The notes beneath the pieces are model-generated. The model ran no database searches. It saw only the letters and a list, made by a program, of their open reading frames with translations, and was not told the DNA's origin. The translations under genes and the position numbers were made by a program. This document shows positions 1-11,063 of a stretch of DNA of 64,000 bases, piece after piece; positions within the stretch are counted from its first letter, which is position 1; every line of letters starts with the position of its first letter. The DNA is from Plasmodium malariae (taxonomy: Eukaryota > Apicomplexa > Aconoidasida > Haemosporida > Plasmodiidae), in assembly GCF_900090045.1 (NCBI RefSeq), contig NC_041786.1, positions 2,412,501 through 2,476,500 of the forward strand, read 5' to 3'.

Positions 1-58
1 CATTTTTTAAAAAAACGAAATATGTTTGAAATGCAGGCGAATGGTTATGAAACACCAT
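1..58 (-). CDS. possible 5' exon of a leftward gene, cut by the window edge
   Basis: On the minus strand an open frame begins with an ATG at 58 and reads MVFHNHSPAFQTYFVFLKN up to the window edge. The same frame stays open for about 25 codons upstream of this ATG, with mixed residues (Leu, Cys, His, Phe, Gln) rather than Asn/Lys runs, and the stretch has more G+C than its surroundings. I do not recognise the protein. It may be a genuine first or internal exon of the next gene to the left, divergent from the PP2C gene, or chance. Only the part left of the window could decide. Confidence 0.25.
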   Translation of the reverse strand, partial: MVFHNHSPAFQTYFVFLKN

Positions 59-387
59 TGCGCTAAAGCAGTTAATCAGCTTCGTCTGTTTTAATTTCAA
101 GTGAAATTTCTCAAAATTATGCAAAATTACATAACATTTTAATTTATTTATTCATTATTTATATATTTTTTTTTTTTTTTTATCGAGCTAAAAAAATTTT
201 AAAAGTGGATGGGAAGAATTCATAAATGCATTTTTGTGTTCATTAACTTTCATTTTATTTTTTTCGAAAATTATTTTTATATAACTTTTAACTCTTGCCC
301 CTTAAGGCCTAAAAAAAATCGCTGCAGCTCATATTTCCTACTCATAGCAACATGTATATATAATTTTTTGAAAGGGGGAAAAACAGT

Positions 388-425
<38 letters not shown>

Positions 426-1608
426 TAAATACTAATTACATACATATATGCCCGTGCACAGTTATAACCAAACCCTTACATACTCGTCCTTCATTTCTTA
501 TTACCCTTTTTTGTTTGACATAATCATCTAAAATTTTTGTCGATCATAATTTTTACTAAGTATGGAGGAAGAAAAAATATATTAAAATAAAAAAGCAACG
601 TAAAAAAAGGGGGATCTAATTATTATAAAAATCGCGATTTTATTTTATTCCATTCTGTTTTATTCTTTTTTTATGATATCCTATGTATGAGGAAATTCAT
701 TCTAAAGTGCAGTGTTTTCCTATTTTTTGTTTGATTAAAACTTGGTAAATTTTTAGCATGCACATTTTTTAGTTCCTCGTCATTGTAATTTAGCCTGAAT
801 GCACCACACGCGTTTCTATATTTAAAAAAAATCTATAATTATGTCATAAAAATAGGAAAAGCAAAGTAATATAAAAATGGAAAAGTTTTCTTAACTTTTC
901 TAAATATACATAAATAACACAAGCTCTGTAAAAAAAACGACGTAATTCTAAAAATGCCTACTCCGTTCTAGGACCTCATATATATATTATTCATATTTAT
1001 ATTTACATTTATATTTACATTTACATTTACATTTACATTTATATTTATATTTACATTTACATTCACATTTACATTTACATTTACATTTACATTTACATTT
1101 ACAATTATATTTACATTTACATTTATATTTATATTTATATTCATGTTAATGTTTATATTTATTTTTTTTTTTTTTTTTTAAATTATTTGTGTCTTTAGAC
1201 AAGAAATTCTAAGTAAAATTAAAAAAAATATATTTTTTTTTACAAAAAAACGTACACTAAGCGTTTCCAAAATACATGAAATTAAGAATATTTAATTAAA
1301 TCTTTTCATTTTTTCCTTTGGCTTCCTTCTTAAGTTACGTCTTACATATGTGAATAAAAAACACATCCTCTAAAACGATTTTTTTTTTTTTTTTTTTCTG
1401 TGATATTCTACGAATGCTGTTTCTAAAACTACTCTATTTTAGAAGAAAAAAAAAATTTAAGTTATATTTTTAACACAAATACTGAAAAGAAACCATTGCC
1501 TTTTGCTCTTTTTCTTTTCTTTTTTTTAAATATATGAATATTACACAATTTAAAAAAAAAGTAAAAGAGAAAGAAAACACGCTTACCTTTTTAAATATAA
1601 GTGTAATT
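59..1608. other. intergenic, upstream of the PP2C gene
   Basis: No supported gene. It holds several poly(T)/poly(A) tracts (around 168, 395, 1160, 1380), a short (TA)n run near 400 and a (TTTACA)n hexanucleotide array at 993-1164. It probably contains the promoter and 5' UTR of the PP2C gene. The frame of the first PP2C exon stays open back to an upstream ATG at 1534. Confidence 0.6.
993..1164. repeat. (TTTACA)n hexanucleotide microsatellite
   Basis: About 170 bp of TTTACA units with scattered TTTATA variants. It is intergenic, upstream of the PP2C gene. Confidence 0.85.
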
Positions 1609-2070
1609 ATGAGTAGAATTAATTTAATAACCACAAAGGAGGTATCTGAAATTGTCAGCTGGTATACTCACGTCTGTGCCGGGACTATGCAAGGGTATAG
1701 AGCAACGGAGGAAGATGTAATATGAAAAATTTCAATTCTACTTTTATTAGTTTTTTTTCTCTGTCCCTCTGTGTGCTTATATATTTACATATTTGTATGT
1801 TAACCTATTTTCCCTTCTTTCATGGGCCTCTTCCACCCATATGACTCACGAAAAAAAAAAAAAAAAAAAAAAAAATATGCACTTTTTTTCAGAATGAGCT
1901 CTAGTTTTAAATATTATCTTGATAAATGATACGATCAAATGAATGTCTTTACTTAATTCAAACTTTTTGTGTTTTAACTTCCATTTTGCATAATTTGAAA
2001 AAAAAAGAAAAATAAGAAAAAAGACCTAATTTTGGCTTGTCGGAAAATATTATGAATGAAACAGAACATG

Positions 2071-2115
<45 letters not shown>

Positions 2116-5094
2116 AGCGTAATTTTTTTTTTTTTTCCCTAGGCAACGGTTATATTAGCGACTCTAAAAAATTTTCCGTCATGCAGGTAGAACAATACTC
2201 ATTTGTGTAATTTTAAATAAAAAATATATTTTTTATTTTTCTGAAAATGATACAAGTACATTAAATTTTTAGTACAGTATTTCTTTTTTTTTCAAGATTA
2301 TTTCACTTTACGGTTACAAATGCTACACCTGCTTCATCATTTCGTTTCGCTGCTTTATTTTATTTTATTTTATTTTATTTTTTTTTTACACAATCAAGGA
2401 TGTGCACTATATTTGATGGGTAAATTTAGGGAAATACAGTAACCACTGGAAAAAAACAAAAAAAATATAATGAAATACAAATACATGCATATGCACTAAA
2501 TGTATATATATATATGCATATATGTGTATTATTTCTCAATATGCTACATTTGTTGAAGAACGTACAGTATCTATTTACATACATTTTAGCCATATAGGAA
2601 AAGAAACAGCTTTATATTGCGCTCGAAATATAGCTGATTTCATAGGTGCCTTTTTAAAACTAAAAAGATATTAAAACAATAACCCGCTTAAATTGTACAT
2701 AATATATATATATCATATGAAGGCATAATTTATACTTTTCATAATTATATAAAAAATAATTTTTTTGTTATAGGTAATTGCCAATCCTTAAATGTTCACA
2801 ACATAACAAACGCGTGTATACAGCTGGACAATGAAATTTTGAGTAAAATTTTTATTTTACAAAAAACATAGGAAAAAGATAATATACACATGTTTAGGAT
2901 TCAATTTTATTTCGTTATGCGTTATAAAAACAATATACTTGTTCTTATAGCACTTCATTACATTATTTTCATGCGCATGTGTGTTTATGTGTATTTATGT
3001 GTGTATATGCATATGAATACCTATATCTATATTCATGCTTGTATTTTCCCATATAGCAGAATTGTGTTATTATTAAATCCGTTGTAAATTATGAATATAC
3101 GCAAATCTGTGCATTTTTCTAATTTTAAATAATTTTTATTCATCATTTTTTAGGTAGTAATTTTGCTAATAGTGGATCTACAGGTAAAAGACATAAGGAC
3201 TTTTTTTTTAATTTTTAAAATAAAGCTTGAACAATATTTGAATAAAGATCAAAGAACCTACAAAAAATAAAATAAATTAAATAAATTCAAAATTAAATAA
3301 AATAAAATCGAGTAAAACGAATAAAATCGAGTAAAACGAATAAAATCGAGTAAAACGAATAAAATCGAGTAAAACGAATAAAATCGAGTAAAATCGAATA
3401 AAATCGAATAAAATCGAATAAAATCCAATTAAATCGAATAAAATCGAATAAAATCCAATTAAATCATATAAATAACGGAAATGTAAAAAATAAGCAAAAA
3501 TAATTATCTGTTAATGTTTTACTACTTACAAATTTCCTTTTTTTTTTTAGCAATAATTGCAATAATTGAGAAAATTATGGACAAAAATGTTTTTAAGCTT
3601 TATATATGCAACTTGGGTAACACTGAGAATATTTGAAGTCATAAATTATTTTACTTCGTTCTGTCAAACAAGTGGCTGTTCGTTGAGTAGTGTAGACAAT
3701 TTGTAAACATACGTGTGTACGAACATACGCATTTATATTTTTATTATGTATCTATTTATGTACGCATTTATGTTTTTATTATGTATCAATTTATGTTTTT
3801 ATTATGTATCTATTTATGTACGCATGAATATATATATTATGTATGTATGTATATATATATAAATGCCCACACAATTACATAAGTATGCACGTATGCCCAT
3901 GTGTATATTTGGCAATGCGAGTTTCATCTCTTTCGTTCCTTGTTACATATACGTTGTTTATAAACCTGTTACTTCTCCACTTTTGTAAATATTATCAATT
4001 GTAATTTACAATTTGGTTATGTTATGTAAGGAGATTCTCGGGCAATGCTAATAAAGAACGACGGTTCATTTATTTCGTTAAGTGAAGATCATAAACCTTA
4101 TAATAAAAAAGAAAAGGAAAGAATTGATAAAATAGGAGGATTTGTTGAAAATGGTAGAATACTTGGATACATTGGTGTGTCAAGATCATTCGGGGACAAA
4201 GTAAGCATCAAGGATGATATGCTCTAAGACATTATAAAAATAAAGCAAAATAATAATAATATGGATGATAATAATTATAGTATTTATTATTATTGTTTAT
4301 TAATTCACGTCTTTTCTTTTTTTTTTTTTAATATTCTCATCAAAATAGCTAAATATATCTACTTCTCTTAACGGTTGAGTATTTATTGAAAATTCTTTTT
4401 TGTTCATAAAAATTTCCATTTATAGAAATATAAGAGGTCAAGTTCTCCGTATAATCCGCACGAGACGATGATAACATGCATACCTGATATAAAAATTTTT
4501 TATGCAAATTCTGATGATATTTTGCTTTTAGGATGTGATGGAATATTTGAAATGCTTTCATGGAATGATGTGGCAAAATATAGTTTTGAATGCATCAATA
4601 GATATACGTTAAGTGATGCTGTAATTAATATTATAGATTATGCCTTATTATCAGGGTCTAAGGATAATATAACAATTCAAATAATAAAATTTTTTAATGA
4701 TGAGGTAGAGAATTTCCATTTTAGAGAAATGTTGATACCAAGTGTATATATCCATAATGAGAAAGTATCAAAATATGAATTTTATGGACAGTTTTTAAAT
4801 AAATATAATATAAATGATAAAAATATGATCAACAACTTAATGGAAAATTGTACTGAAATTAAAGAAAAATGTTATTCTATTGAACCATTTTTAAAAGAAA
4901 TCAGAGAAAATAAAAATGCCCATATCATATTGAATAGACGGAATAACAAGAAGATAAAATATTTAACATTGCCTATACTACAAGAAGATCTTGAAACAAA
5001 TAACGTTTTTAACAAAATGGATCAGGATGATTTTAATAACATGAGAGAGTTTTTTAGAGAATTCGACAGAAAAGTTGAAATAACGAAATGTTAA
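1609..5094 (+). CDS. PP2C-family (PPM) serine/threonine protein phosphatase, nine exons
   Basis: Metal-dependent Ser/Thr phosphatase. I assembled nine exons with GT..AG borders and consistent phases: 1609-1716, 2143-2186, 2399-2419, 2590-2645, 2774-2842, 3154-3183, 3551-3616, 4031-4200 and 4426-5094, giving 410 residues. The PP2C signatures appear in order: MQGYRATEED (motif 1, metal-binding Asp), FDGHIGKE (normally DGHGG), SGSTA, CNLGDSRAM, LSEDHKP, GYIGVSRSFGDK, LLLGCDGIFEML and SKDNITI (last metal-ligand Asp). About 110 residues follow the catalytic core and are not recognisable. An upstream in-frame ATG at 1534 would add a Lys-rich 25-residue extension; I prefer 1609 because it starts just ahead of the conserved core. 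Oddities are a 21-nt micro-exon (exon 3), a weak donor (GTGCCT) after exon 4, and Ile in place of the second Gly of DGHGG. The family call is secure; the substrate is unknown. Confidence 0.9.
3301..3465 (+). repeat. 19-bp tandem repeat inside PP2C intron 6
   Basis: Four copies of AATAAAATCGAGTAAAACG decay into 10-bp AATAAAATCG units. The array fills about half of the intron between exons 6 and 7 of the phosphatase gene. Confidence 0.85.
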
Positions 5095-6386
5095 AAAAAA
5101 AAAAAAAAAAGGTGAAAACACATAACTCATCAAGAAGGATTTCACATGTGTATATTAATATGTTTATACATTGCACATATCGGTACTTAAATAAGTATGT
5201 GTGTACGTGTTTGCATATGTACACACGCAAATATGCAGTGTAAACATTACAGTATGACAAATTGAGTTAGTGGAAAAAATTGAAAGAGTACAACAACTTA
5301 TTCTTGGGAATTCATAATAAGCCATAAATATGTTCAATGAAATAAGCGATGTATTATTTAAAAAAAAAAAGAAAAAACAGCATATAATAATTGTTGTATA
5401 TAATATCCTTAAAAATAAATGAATAGTTGCGTGTTTAATCATTAACATATAAGTTGGGGCTAATTAAGACATGCGTATGTGTATACATATATATATATAT
5501 ATATATAGTATGAACGAACAAATAGTGAACTTAAAAATTTATTAAGATACTATGATACCTTAATTTCGGATATGCTTAAAATTAAGTAAATACAAATAAA
5601 AATAAAAATGGTTCTATTTATAAATAAAAACAACTATACCTTTGTACTTAACATATCTTCTAGCAAAAGGTTTAAGCTGTAAATAAGAGGGGTCTATCTA
5701 ATATATACTGCAGGGATTTTCATGAGAATGATAAAAAAAAAAAAAAAAAAAGAGAGAAAAGATATAAATTAGTAATAAAAATAAATAATATATTAAAACA
5801 GAAACAAATATATTAATAAAACGACATAGTAAGAAAAATGTGTCTGTTCTTTACTTATTGGTATGTAACCTAGTATATGTAAACACAACAGTAGTGAATA
5901 TTTCTGTGAAATGCTATACATACAAAATTAGGAGATGAATAAAAAATGTGTACAGTATAATAGTTAATAAAAAGTTATTTTACTACTAGAATTATTATTT
6001 TATTAACGGTAACCTATAACATATAATCAGTTCGATTTAATGTACATTTTGACATCTATTGGCTAGTATTGTTATAAATGAGCATATGTTTTACTACGCA
6101 AATATGTGTAATTGTAATAAAGGAAGGCTTTTTTTTTTTTTTTTTTTTTTACAAAGACTAATAAGAATATTATATGTATGAGAATACATACGCTACTGTT
6201 GATTGTTGAACGAAAAAAAAAAGATATATATATATATATATATACATACATACATGTATTTTCTTTACACCTCTTCTATATCTTAGTAATTTTATAGTTT
6301 ACAAAATTTTATTACTTATATACCAGTTCTTTTTTTTTTTTTTTCTTAAGCATAAAATTGTTGATTAAATGTAATTTGTTCACGCA

Positions 6387-6434
6387 GTATGTATGTATGT
6401 ATGTATGTATGTATGTATGTATGTATGTATGTAT
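6387..6434. repeat. (ATGT)n tetranucleotide microsatellite
   Basis: Twelve near-perfect GTAT units in intergenic DNA. Confidence 0.85.
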
Positions 6435-6678
6435 TTAGCGCAAATGTAAAAATACGTAATTTGAAAAGGTACTATATACATAAATGTTTCTCGAAAAAAA
6501 ATTGTGAAGTGTTGTAAGAAAAATACATACTGTTCTTAATTTGTTAACATTGAAATGTTTAAAGAAAAAAAACAAGTTTTACTATAAAATGCTTACATAT
6601 TTTATAATACTATGTTTAGTGTATTTTATCTTTAGACATACATGTGTGTATTCCCAGTTCTGATTTATATGTTTTCCC

Positions 6679-6712
<34 letters not shown>

Positions 6713-7099
6713 AATGTTATCCTTACCAAACAAAGTAGCTAAAAACTAGGAAGTTCTTACGTTTTTTCTGAACAGTTAAGGATAATTACATAAAAGATGT
6801 TATATTTAAATGGCTATATGAAAAAAAAAAAAAAAATAAATAAATGTAAAGTGTGGAATGATGAACTATGTATTACGAATTCTTATTATAGAGTAAGGGC
6901 TTTTGTCATAAAAAATCATGACGCATTCATAGTTTATTTAATTATCATCAGCATTGTAGAATTTATAACCTACATGTATATGTAAGGATGTATATATTCC
7001 CCATAATGTGTATTTATTGCGGCCAAGTTATTTTTCCTAATTCACAATTTTCCACTATATAATGTCCATTAAGTGAATTTACACAGTATATACATGTGT

Positions 7100-7105
<6 letters not shown>

Positions 7106-7160
<55 letters not shown>
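7106..7160. repeat. (TA)n dinucleotide run
   Basis: About 27 uninterrupted TA units in the gap upstream of the Val/Pro-rich gene at 7596. Confidence 0.8.
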
Positions 7161-7161
<1 letters not shown>

Positions 7162-7595
7162 GTAAATATATATATACAGATATTTTTTTTTTTTTTTTTT
7201 TTTTTTTGGCAAAAATGGTTAGCTATTATTTCTTATGTCTTAATCCAAAATTAAGTAGATTAAATTAATATTTTCTTCCTTTTTGCACTTCCTCTTTTTT
7301 TTTTTTTTTTTTATTTTTTTTTATTTTTTTTATTTTTGTTGTTGTTATTGTGAAGTATACATAAAGTAATTCTTATTTCATTTTATAAATTTTGTTTGTT
7401 ATTTTGCGTGATATATAATAAATTCAGGATATTTTTATAAATTGCAAATATTTGACTGAAAGTTTTAGTGGCTTTATATTTATAAATCTTGGCGAATTTT
7501 ATAAATTATTTGCGTTACATACACACATATACCCATACATACATATACATATATATATATATATATGTATTTACTTTTACGGTGCTGTTTCCACT

Positions 7596-8342
7596 ATGCA
7601 AAACTTCAATTTTGTTCCACAAATAGACAACAAGGTGAATGTTGTTCAACCACAACCCTTTCAAATGTATATTCCTAATCATAATGTAATGTTTCCTCAA
7701 ACATATACTGATAACACACAGCATTATAACCAACCGATATTTTTCGAGCCATTGCCACCAATATATGTTAAAAATCAGTTATTGCCTTCTCCAATTTTGG
7801 TGCAAATGCCAACGACAGTAGTTGTTCAAAATGAGTCTCAGCCAGCAATGGTACTTAGCCAACCTCCCTCAAATATCGTAGTAAAAAACAACCCACCCAC
7901 GTCCGTTTTTGTTAAACAATCTAACCCTAATGTAGTTGTAAAAAATGAAGCTCCACTAAATTATGTGCAAAGTCTTGATATTTGCCAAGACGCAGTAGTA
8001 ACAGATATGAATCGCCCAGGCATGACATCACTAAGTAAAAGTATGTTGTAAACGTAGAAAGGAAGGAAGGAAAAAATAGGACGTAAGAAGAAGGAATTAG
8101 GAAGTGGGGAGAAAGAAGGGAAGGAAGTTATTCGCATATGAGCCAGATCAGTGACATATGGAACAATTTTAGCAAAGGAAGAAGAAGAAGAAGCAGAACA
8201 ACAACAACAAAAACAACAACAAAAACAACAACAACAAAAACAACAACAAAAACAACAACAAAAACAACAACAAAAACAACAAGAACAAAAACAACAAGAA
8301 CAAAAACAACAAGAAAGAAGTGAAGTACAGTACAGTGAATGA
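7596..8342 (+). CDS. Val/Pro-rich protein with PPxNIVVKN-type repeats, two-exon model
   Basis: I do not recognise the family. From the ATG at 7596 the protein (MQNFNFVPQIDNK...) runs through short repeats built on Pro-x-x-Val-Val-Val-x-Asn, for example PPSNIVVKN, TSVFVKQ and NPNVVVKN, which recall the Val/Pro repeats of alveolate cytoskeletal (alveolin-like) proteins. Read straight, the frame stops at 8051 (151 residues). A donor at 8035 (A|GTAAAA) and an acceptor ending at 8151 join in phase to a second exon with a Glu run and about 30 Gln/Lys residues, ending at 8342 (209 residues). The long frame extending back to 7452 is just (CATA)n sequence, so I reject that start. The convergent gene at 9802-10488 encodes a clearly similar Val/Pro block. 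Further 3' exons are possible: an SYGGQEIPYI-like stretch lies near 8475-8510. The cytoskeletal role is inference only. Confidence 0.55.
8199..8311 (+). repeat. (CAA)n/(AAACAACAA)n tract
   Basis: Trinucleotide-type array encoding a Gln/Lys tail if the second exon of the 7596 gene is real. It is likely length-polymorphic. Confidence 0.8.
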
Positions 8343-9062
8343 AGTGCTACATGTGATGTCAACATGTTAGGGGAAATAATACAATATAAATATACATAAA
8401 AAGAATATCATATTATTATTAGATATTTACGCTTCTCCGTTTCTATTACATAAATACTAACTTGCTTTCATATGGAGGCCAAGAAATACCTTATATTTTA
8501 AACACTTCAAAAAGCAGGTAGAAAAATGCTATTGTAATAAAATATAAATGTAACAATTTGTGATGAAACAAATGCACACTATATATATATACTTATATAT
8601 ATATATATTTTTTTTTTCTCTAAATATTTGCACTGATTAAGAAAAATATATATATATTTCCCTTTTGTTTTGTAATTTTTTGTTTTTTTGTAATTGTAAG
8701 TTTGTCAAAAAATAGCTCTTCGTAAAGCTCTTCTGCGTTTTCTTCTTTTTCTACTTTATTTTCGTTTTCTTTTTCCTTTTTTTTTTTTTTTTTTTTTTAT
8801 AATAAAAAAATTCCATTTTTATTATATTAAAAAAAGTTTAATTATTTAAAAACTGGGCATAACAAGACAAAAGTGAATACAACATTTTTTTTTTTTTTTT
8901 TCTTCACTAATATAGCATCTCATTTAAAAAAGTTGAGAAGTAATAGTTGCTTTAAAAATTAAAATTAACCAATTTATTAGTTAATGCGATAAATATAAAA
9001 ACAGTTAAAAATGATACTTTCGTATAACAAAAAAGATAACGTAGCAGCAGCAGCAGCAGCAG

Positions 9063-9093
<31 letters not shown>

Positions 9094-9801
9094 AATAATA
9101 ATAATAATAATAATAGCAATAACAATAACAGTAACAGTAACAGTAACAGTAACAATAATATTAACAAAAAAAAACATTCATAATATATTAATTCATTAAT
9201 TTATTACATTTAAAACGCTCATTTATTTTCTCACAAAAAAAAAAAAAATTGTAGGTTATTCTTCATCTTCCACTTCTACATTCTTGTACACAAGTGTTTA
9301 TGCTGGAGCGGCACCCCCATAAAATTGGATACTTGGTTCTGTCTCTTCACATAATATTAAACAGTTTTATTTTCTTTAAATGTTTGCACTTTTTTGGAAT
9401 ACCTGTTATTGCGAGTGTTTTGGTTCTAGGGTGTGCAAACTGCAAGTTAATATGGAGTAAAGTGAATGGGTATCAACACATACATACGTTCATACGTATG
9501 TATATATTGTACGAATTTGCTTAAATAAACACATACAGTTGCCGTACGTTACAAAATAATTCTGCCTATTAAATTTTGGAGTTGAGTAAAAATCTCAATA
9601 TAGTACATAACAAATTTTTTTATTTATTCTACAAGTCAATTTTATTAATAACGCTCAAATATGACCATTTATGTGCATATTAATGTATGCAATTTCGATA
9701 TTTTTCAATATTTTTCGTTTTATTTCGCTCTAATTCGCTCTAATTCGCTTAATCTCGCTTCATTATTTTTGTTCTTACTATTAGTACATTCCCTTGTGCC
9801 T
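8343..9801. other. gap between two convergent Val/Pro-rich genes
   Basis: It holds poly(T) tracts, a compound trinucleotide satellite (9043-9165) and two stretches that look coding on the minus strand and could be missing 3' exons of the gene at 9802-10488. The block 9310-9440 lies behind a TTGCAG acceptor and reads FAHPRTKTLAIT, then, after a possible short intron, a Gly/Ala-rich ending such as IQFYGGAAPA. A second block at about 9725-9850 is open in the frame next to the annotated one. I could not settle the exon structure. Confidence 0.45.
9043..9165. repeat. compound microsatellite (GCA)n(ACA)n(ATA)n(ACAGTA)n
   Basis: Four adjacent trinucleotide or hexanucleotide blocks pass smoothly into one another, as if arising by successive point changes in one ancestral array. 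They are open in several frames (Ala/Thr/Ile; Ser/Asn; Leu on the reverse strand). The Ser/Asn frame is closed by a stop just upstream, so I see no coding role. Confidence 0.85.
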
Positions 9802-10488
9802 CTAATATTTCGAAGGGATATTAACATAGTCAGCATGTTTTTTCTCATATAAAATCGTATTGTAAGGTGTGTAATCTTTTTCGTTATTTAGAGTAACATT
9901 GCCATAATACACACTGTCGGTAGGTACTGCTTTATTTTCATATATACCATTGTGATTGTTATATACGTATGAGGGATCAAATGGGGCAATATGTTGAATA
10001 GTATTTATTCCGTTTATATTCTCTTTAACTGCCTGTTCTATTGTATTAGTATTATACATAGTAGCACTGAGGTCATTTAACTTACCATTTTCAGTTATCG
10101 AAAAATTGATATTACCATTGTTAGCACCATTGGAGCTATTGTTAGCACTAGCGAAACTATTGTTAGCACTAGCGAAACTATTGTTAGCACTACCGAAGCT
10201 ATTGTTAGCACTACTGCAGTGATTGTTAGCACTACTGCAGTGATTGTTAACAGCACTGTTATTATTGTAAAACTCGTGGTAAGGTTTCTGAATTATGATA
10301 TTCGGGTTTTGTTGTCGTACTATTATAGGCTGTGGATCTTCACTCTTTAAAATAATATTCTGCGGTGGTAAGTCCAAAGTGACAGGTAGTTTTGGTTGAG
10401 TATGGATAATTACAGCCGATGGTTGTCTTACAATTATAGGTTGGATGCTGTTGTTCTGCAACAGGACGTAATACAGCAAATTATCCAT
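9802..10488 (-). CDS. Val/Pro-rich protein, likely paralogue of the 7596 gene
   Basis: 228 residues from the ATG at 10488. The N-terminal third carries PIIVRQPSAVII, LPPQNIILKSEDPQ and PIIVRQQNPNIIIQK, which line up with NESQPAMVLSQPPSNIVVKN and VFVKQSNPNVVVKN of the neighbouring gene on the other strand. The middle is a run of Ser/Ala-Asn-Asn repeats (SANNSF, SSANNHC); the C-terminal third is non-repetitive and Tyr/Asn-rich. No signal peptide or membrane segment is seen. The two genes point towards each other and probably arose by an inverted local duplication. The stop at 9802 may not be the true end: just before it, the adjacent frame opens for about 40 codons (...NNEARLSELERIRAK), suggesting a missed intron, a further exon or a frameshift in the A6 run near 9836. 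Function is unknown. Confidence 0.6.
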   Translation of the reverse strand: MDNLLYYVLLQNNSIQPIIVRQPSAVIIHTQPKLPVTLDLPPQNIILKSEDPQPIIVRQQNPNIIIQKPYHEFYNNNSAVNNHCSSANNHCSSANNSFGSANNSFASANNSFASANNSSNGANNGNINFSITENGKLNDLSATMYNTNTIEQAVKENINGINTIQHIAPFDPSYVYNNHNGIYENKAVPTDSVYYGNVTLNNEKDYTPYNTILYEKKHADYVNIPSKY

Positions 10489-11023
10489 TTTGCAAATGTT
10501 AGGAAAAAAAAAAAAAAAAAGGAAGAATTGGGAAGACAGAACAGTAATGAGAAAGAAGGGGAAAGGAAAGGAAAGAAAAAAAAAAGAAAAGATGAGAAGA
10601 AAACGGATGGAAAAATTATTGTAACGTAAATAAAATCAGATAAAATGATGCGGGGATAAGGACAAATGAGTTACCATATTTCAAGAATAAAACAACTATA
10701 TATATAAAACTACAACAGAAAAAGTAAAAAAAAAAAAAAATTAAAAAATAAAAAAGACAATTGCGCAAGAATGCATACTAATATGTATTTTTTTTTTTTT
10801 TTTTTTTTTGTTTTTATTTTTCACAAATCTTTGAAAAAATTACAGAATGTCTAACAAAACTAATTAACTTCTAACATGTTAAAACAAAAACGAACAATTA
10901 ACAAATTTTATAAATTTTTTGTAAACAACATTGGACATGCTAGAAATATAGGAGCATTTCACATTTCTTTCTAACGGTTCATCATTGAAGTAGCGAGGAT
11001 GTGCGTGCATATGCGTACAAGTG

Positions 11024-11063
<40 letters not shown>

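Larger units (their letters stand above)
5095..7595. other. 2.5-kb intergenic region with microsatellites
   Basis: No secure gene. It holds poly(A)/poly(T) tracts, an (ATGT)n run at 6387-6434 and a (TA)n run near 7106-7160. One short plus-strand open frame at 6797-6985 (62 residues) ends in a hydrophobic segment and contains a non-repetitive stretch (KCKVWNDELCITNSYYRVRA); it could be a small membrane protein or an exon, but nothing supports expression. A minus-strand frame at 5164-5448 is hydrophobic and unconvincing. Confidence 0.5.

Noticed and set aside
7452..7595. Upstream extension of the Val/Pro-rich gene
   Set aside because: Consists of CATA/TA microsatellite read as Tyr/Ile/His; the Met at 7596 begins normal protein sequence.
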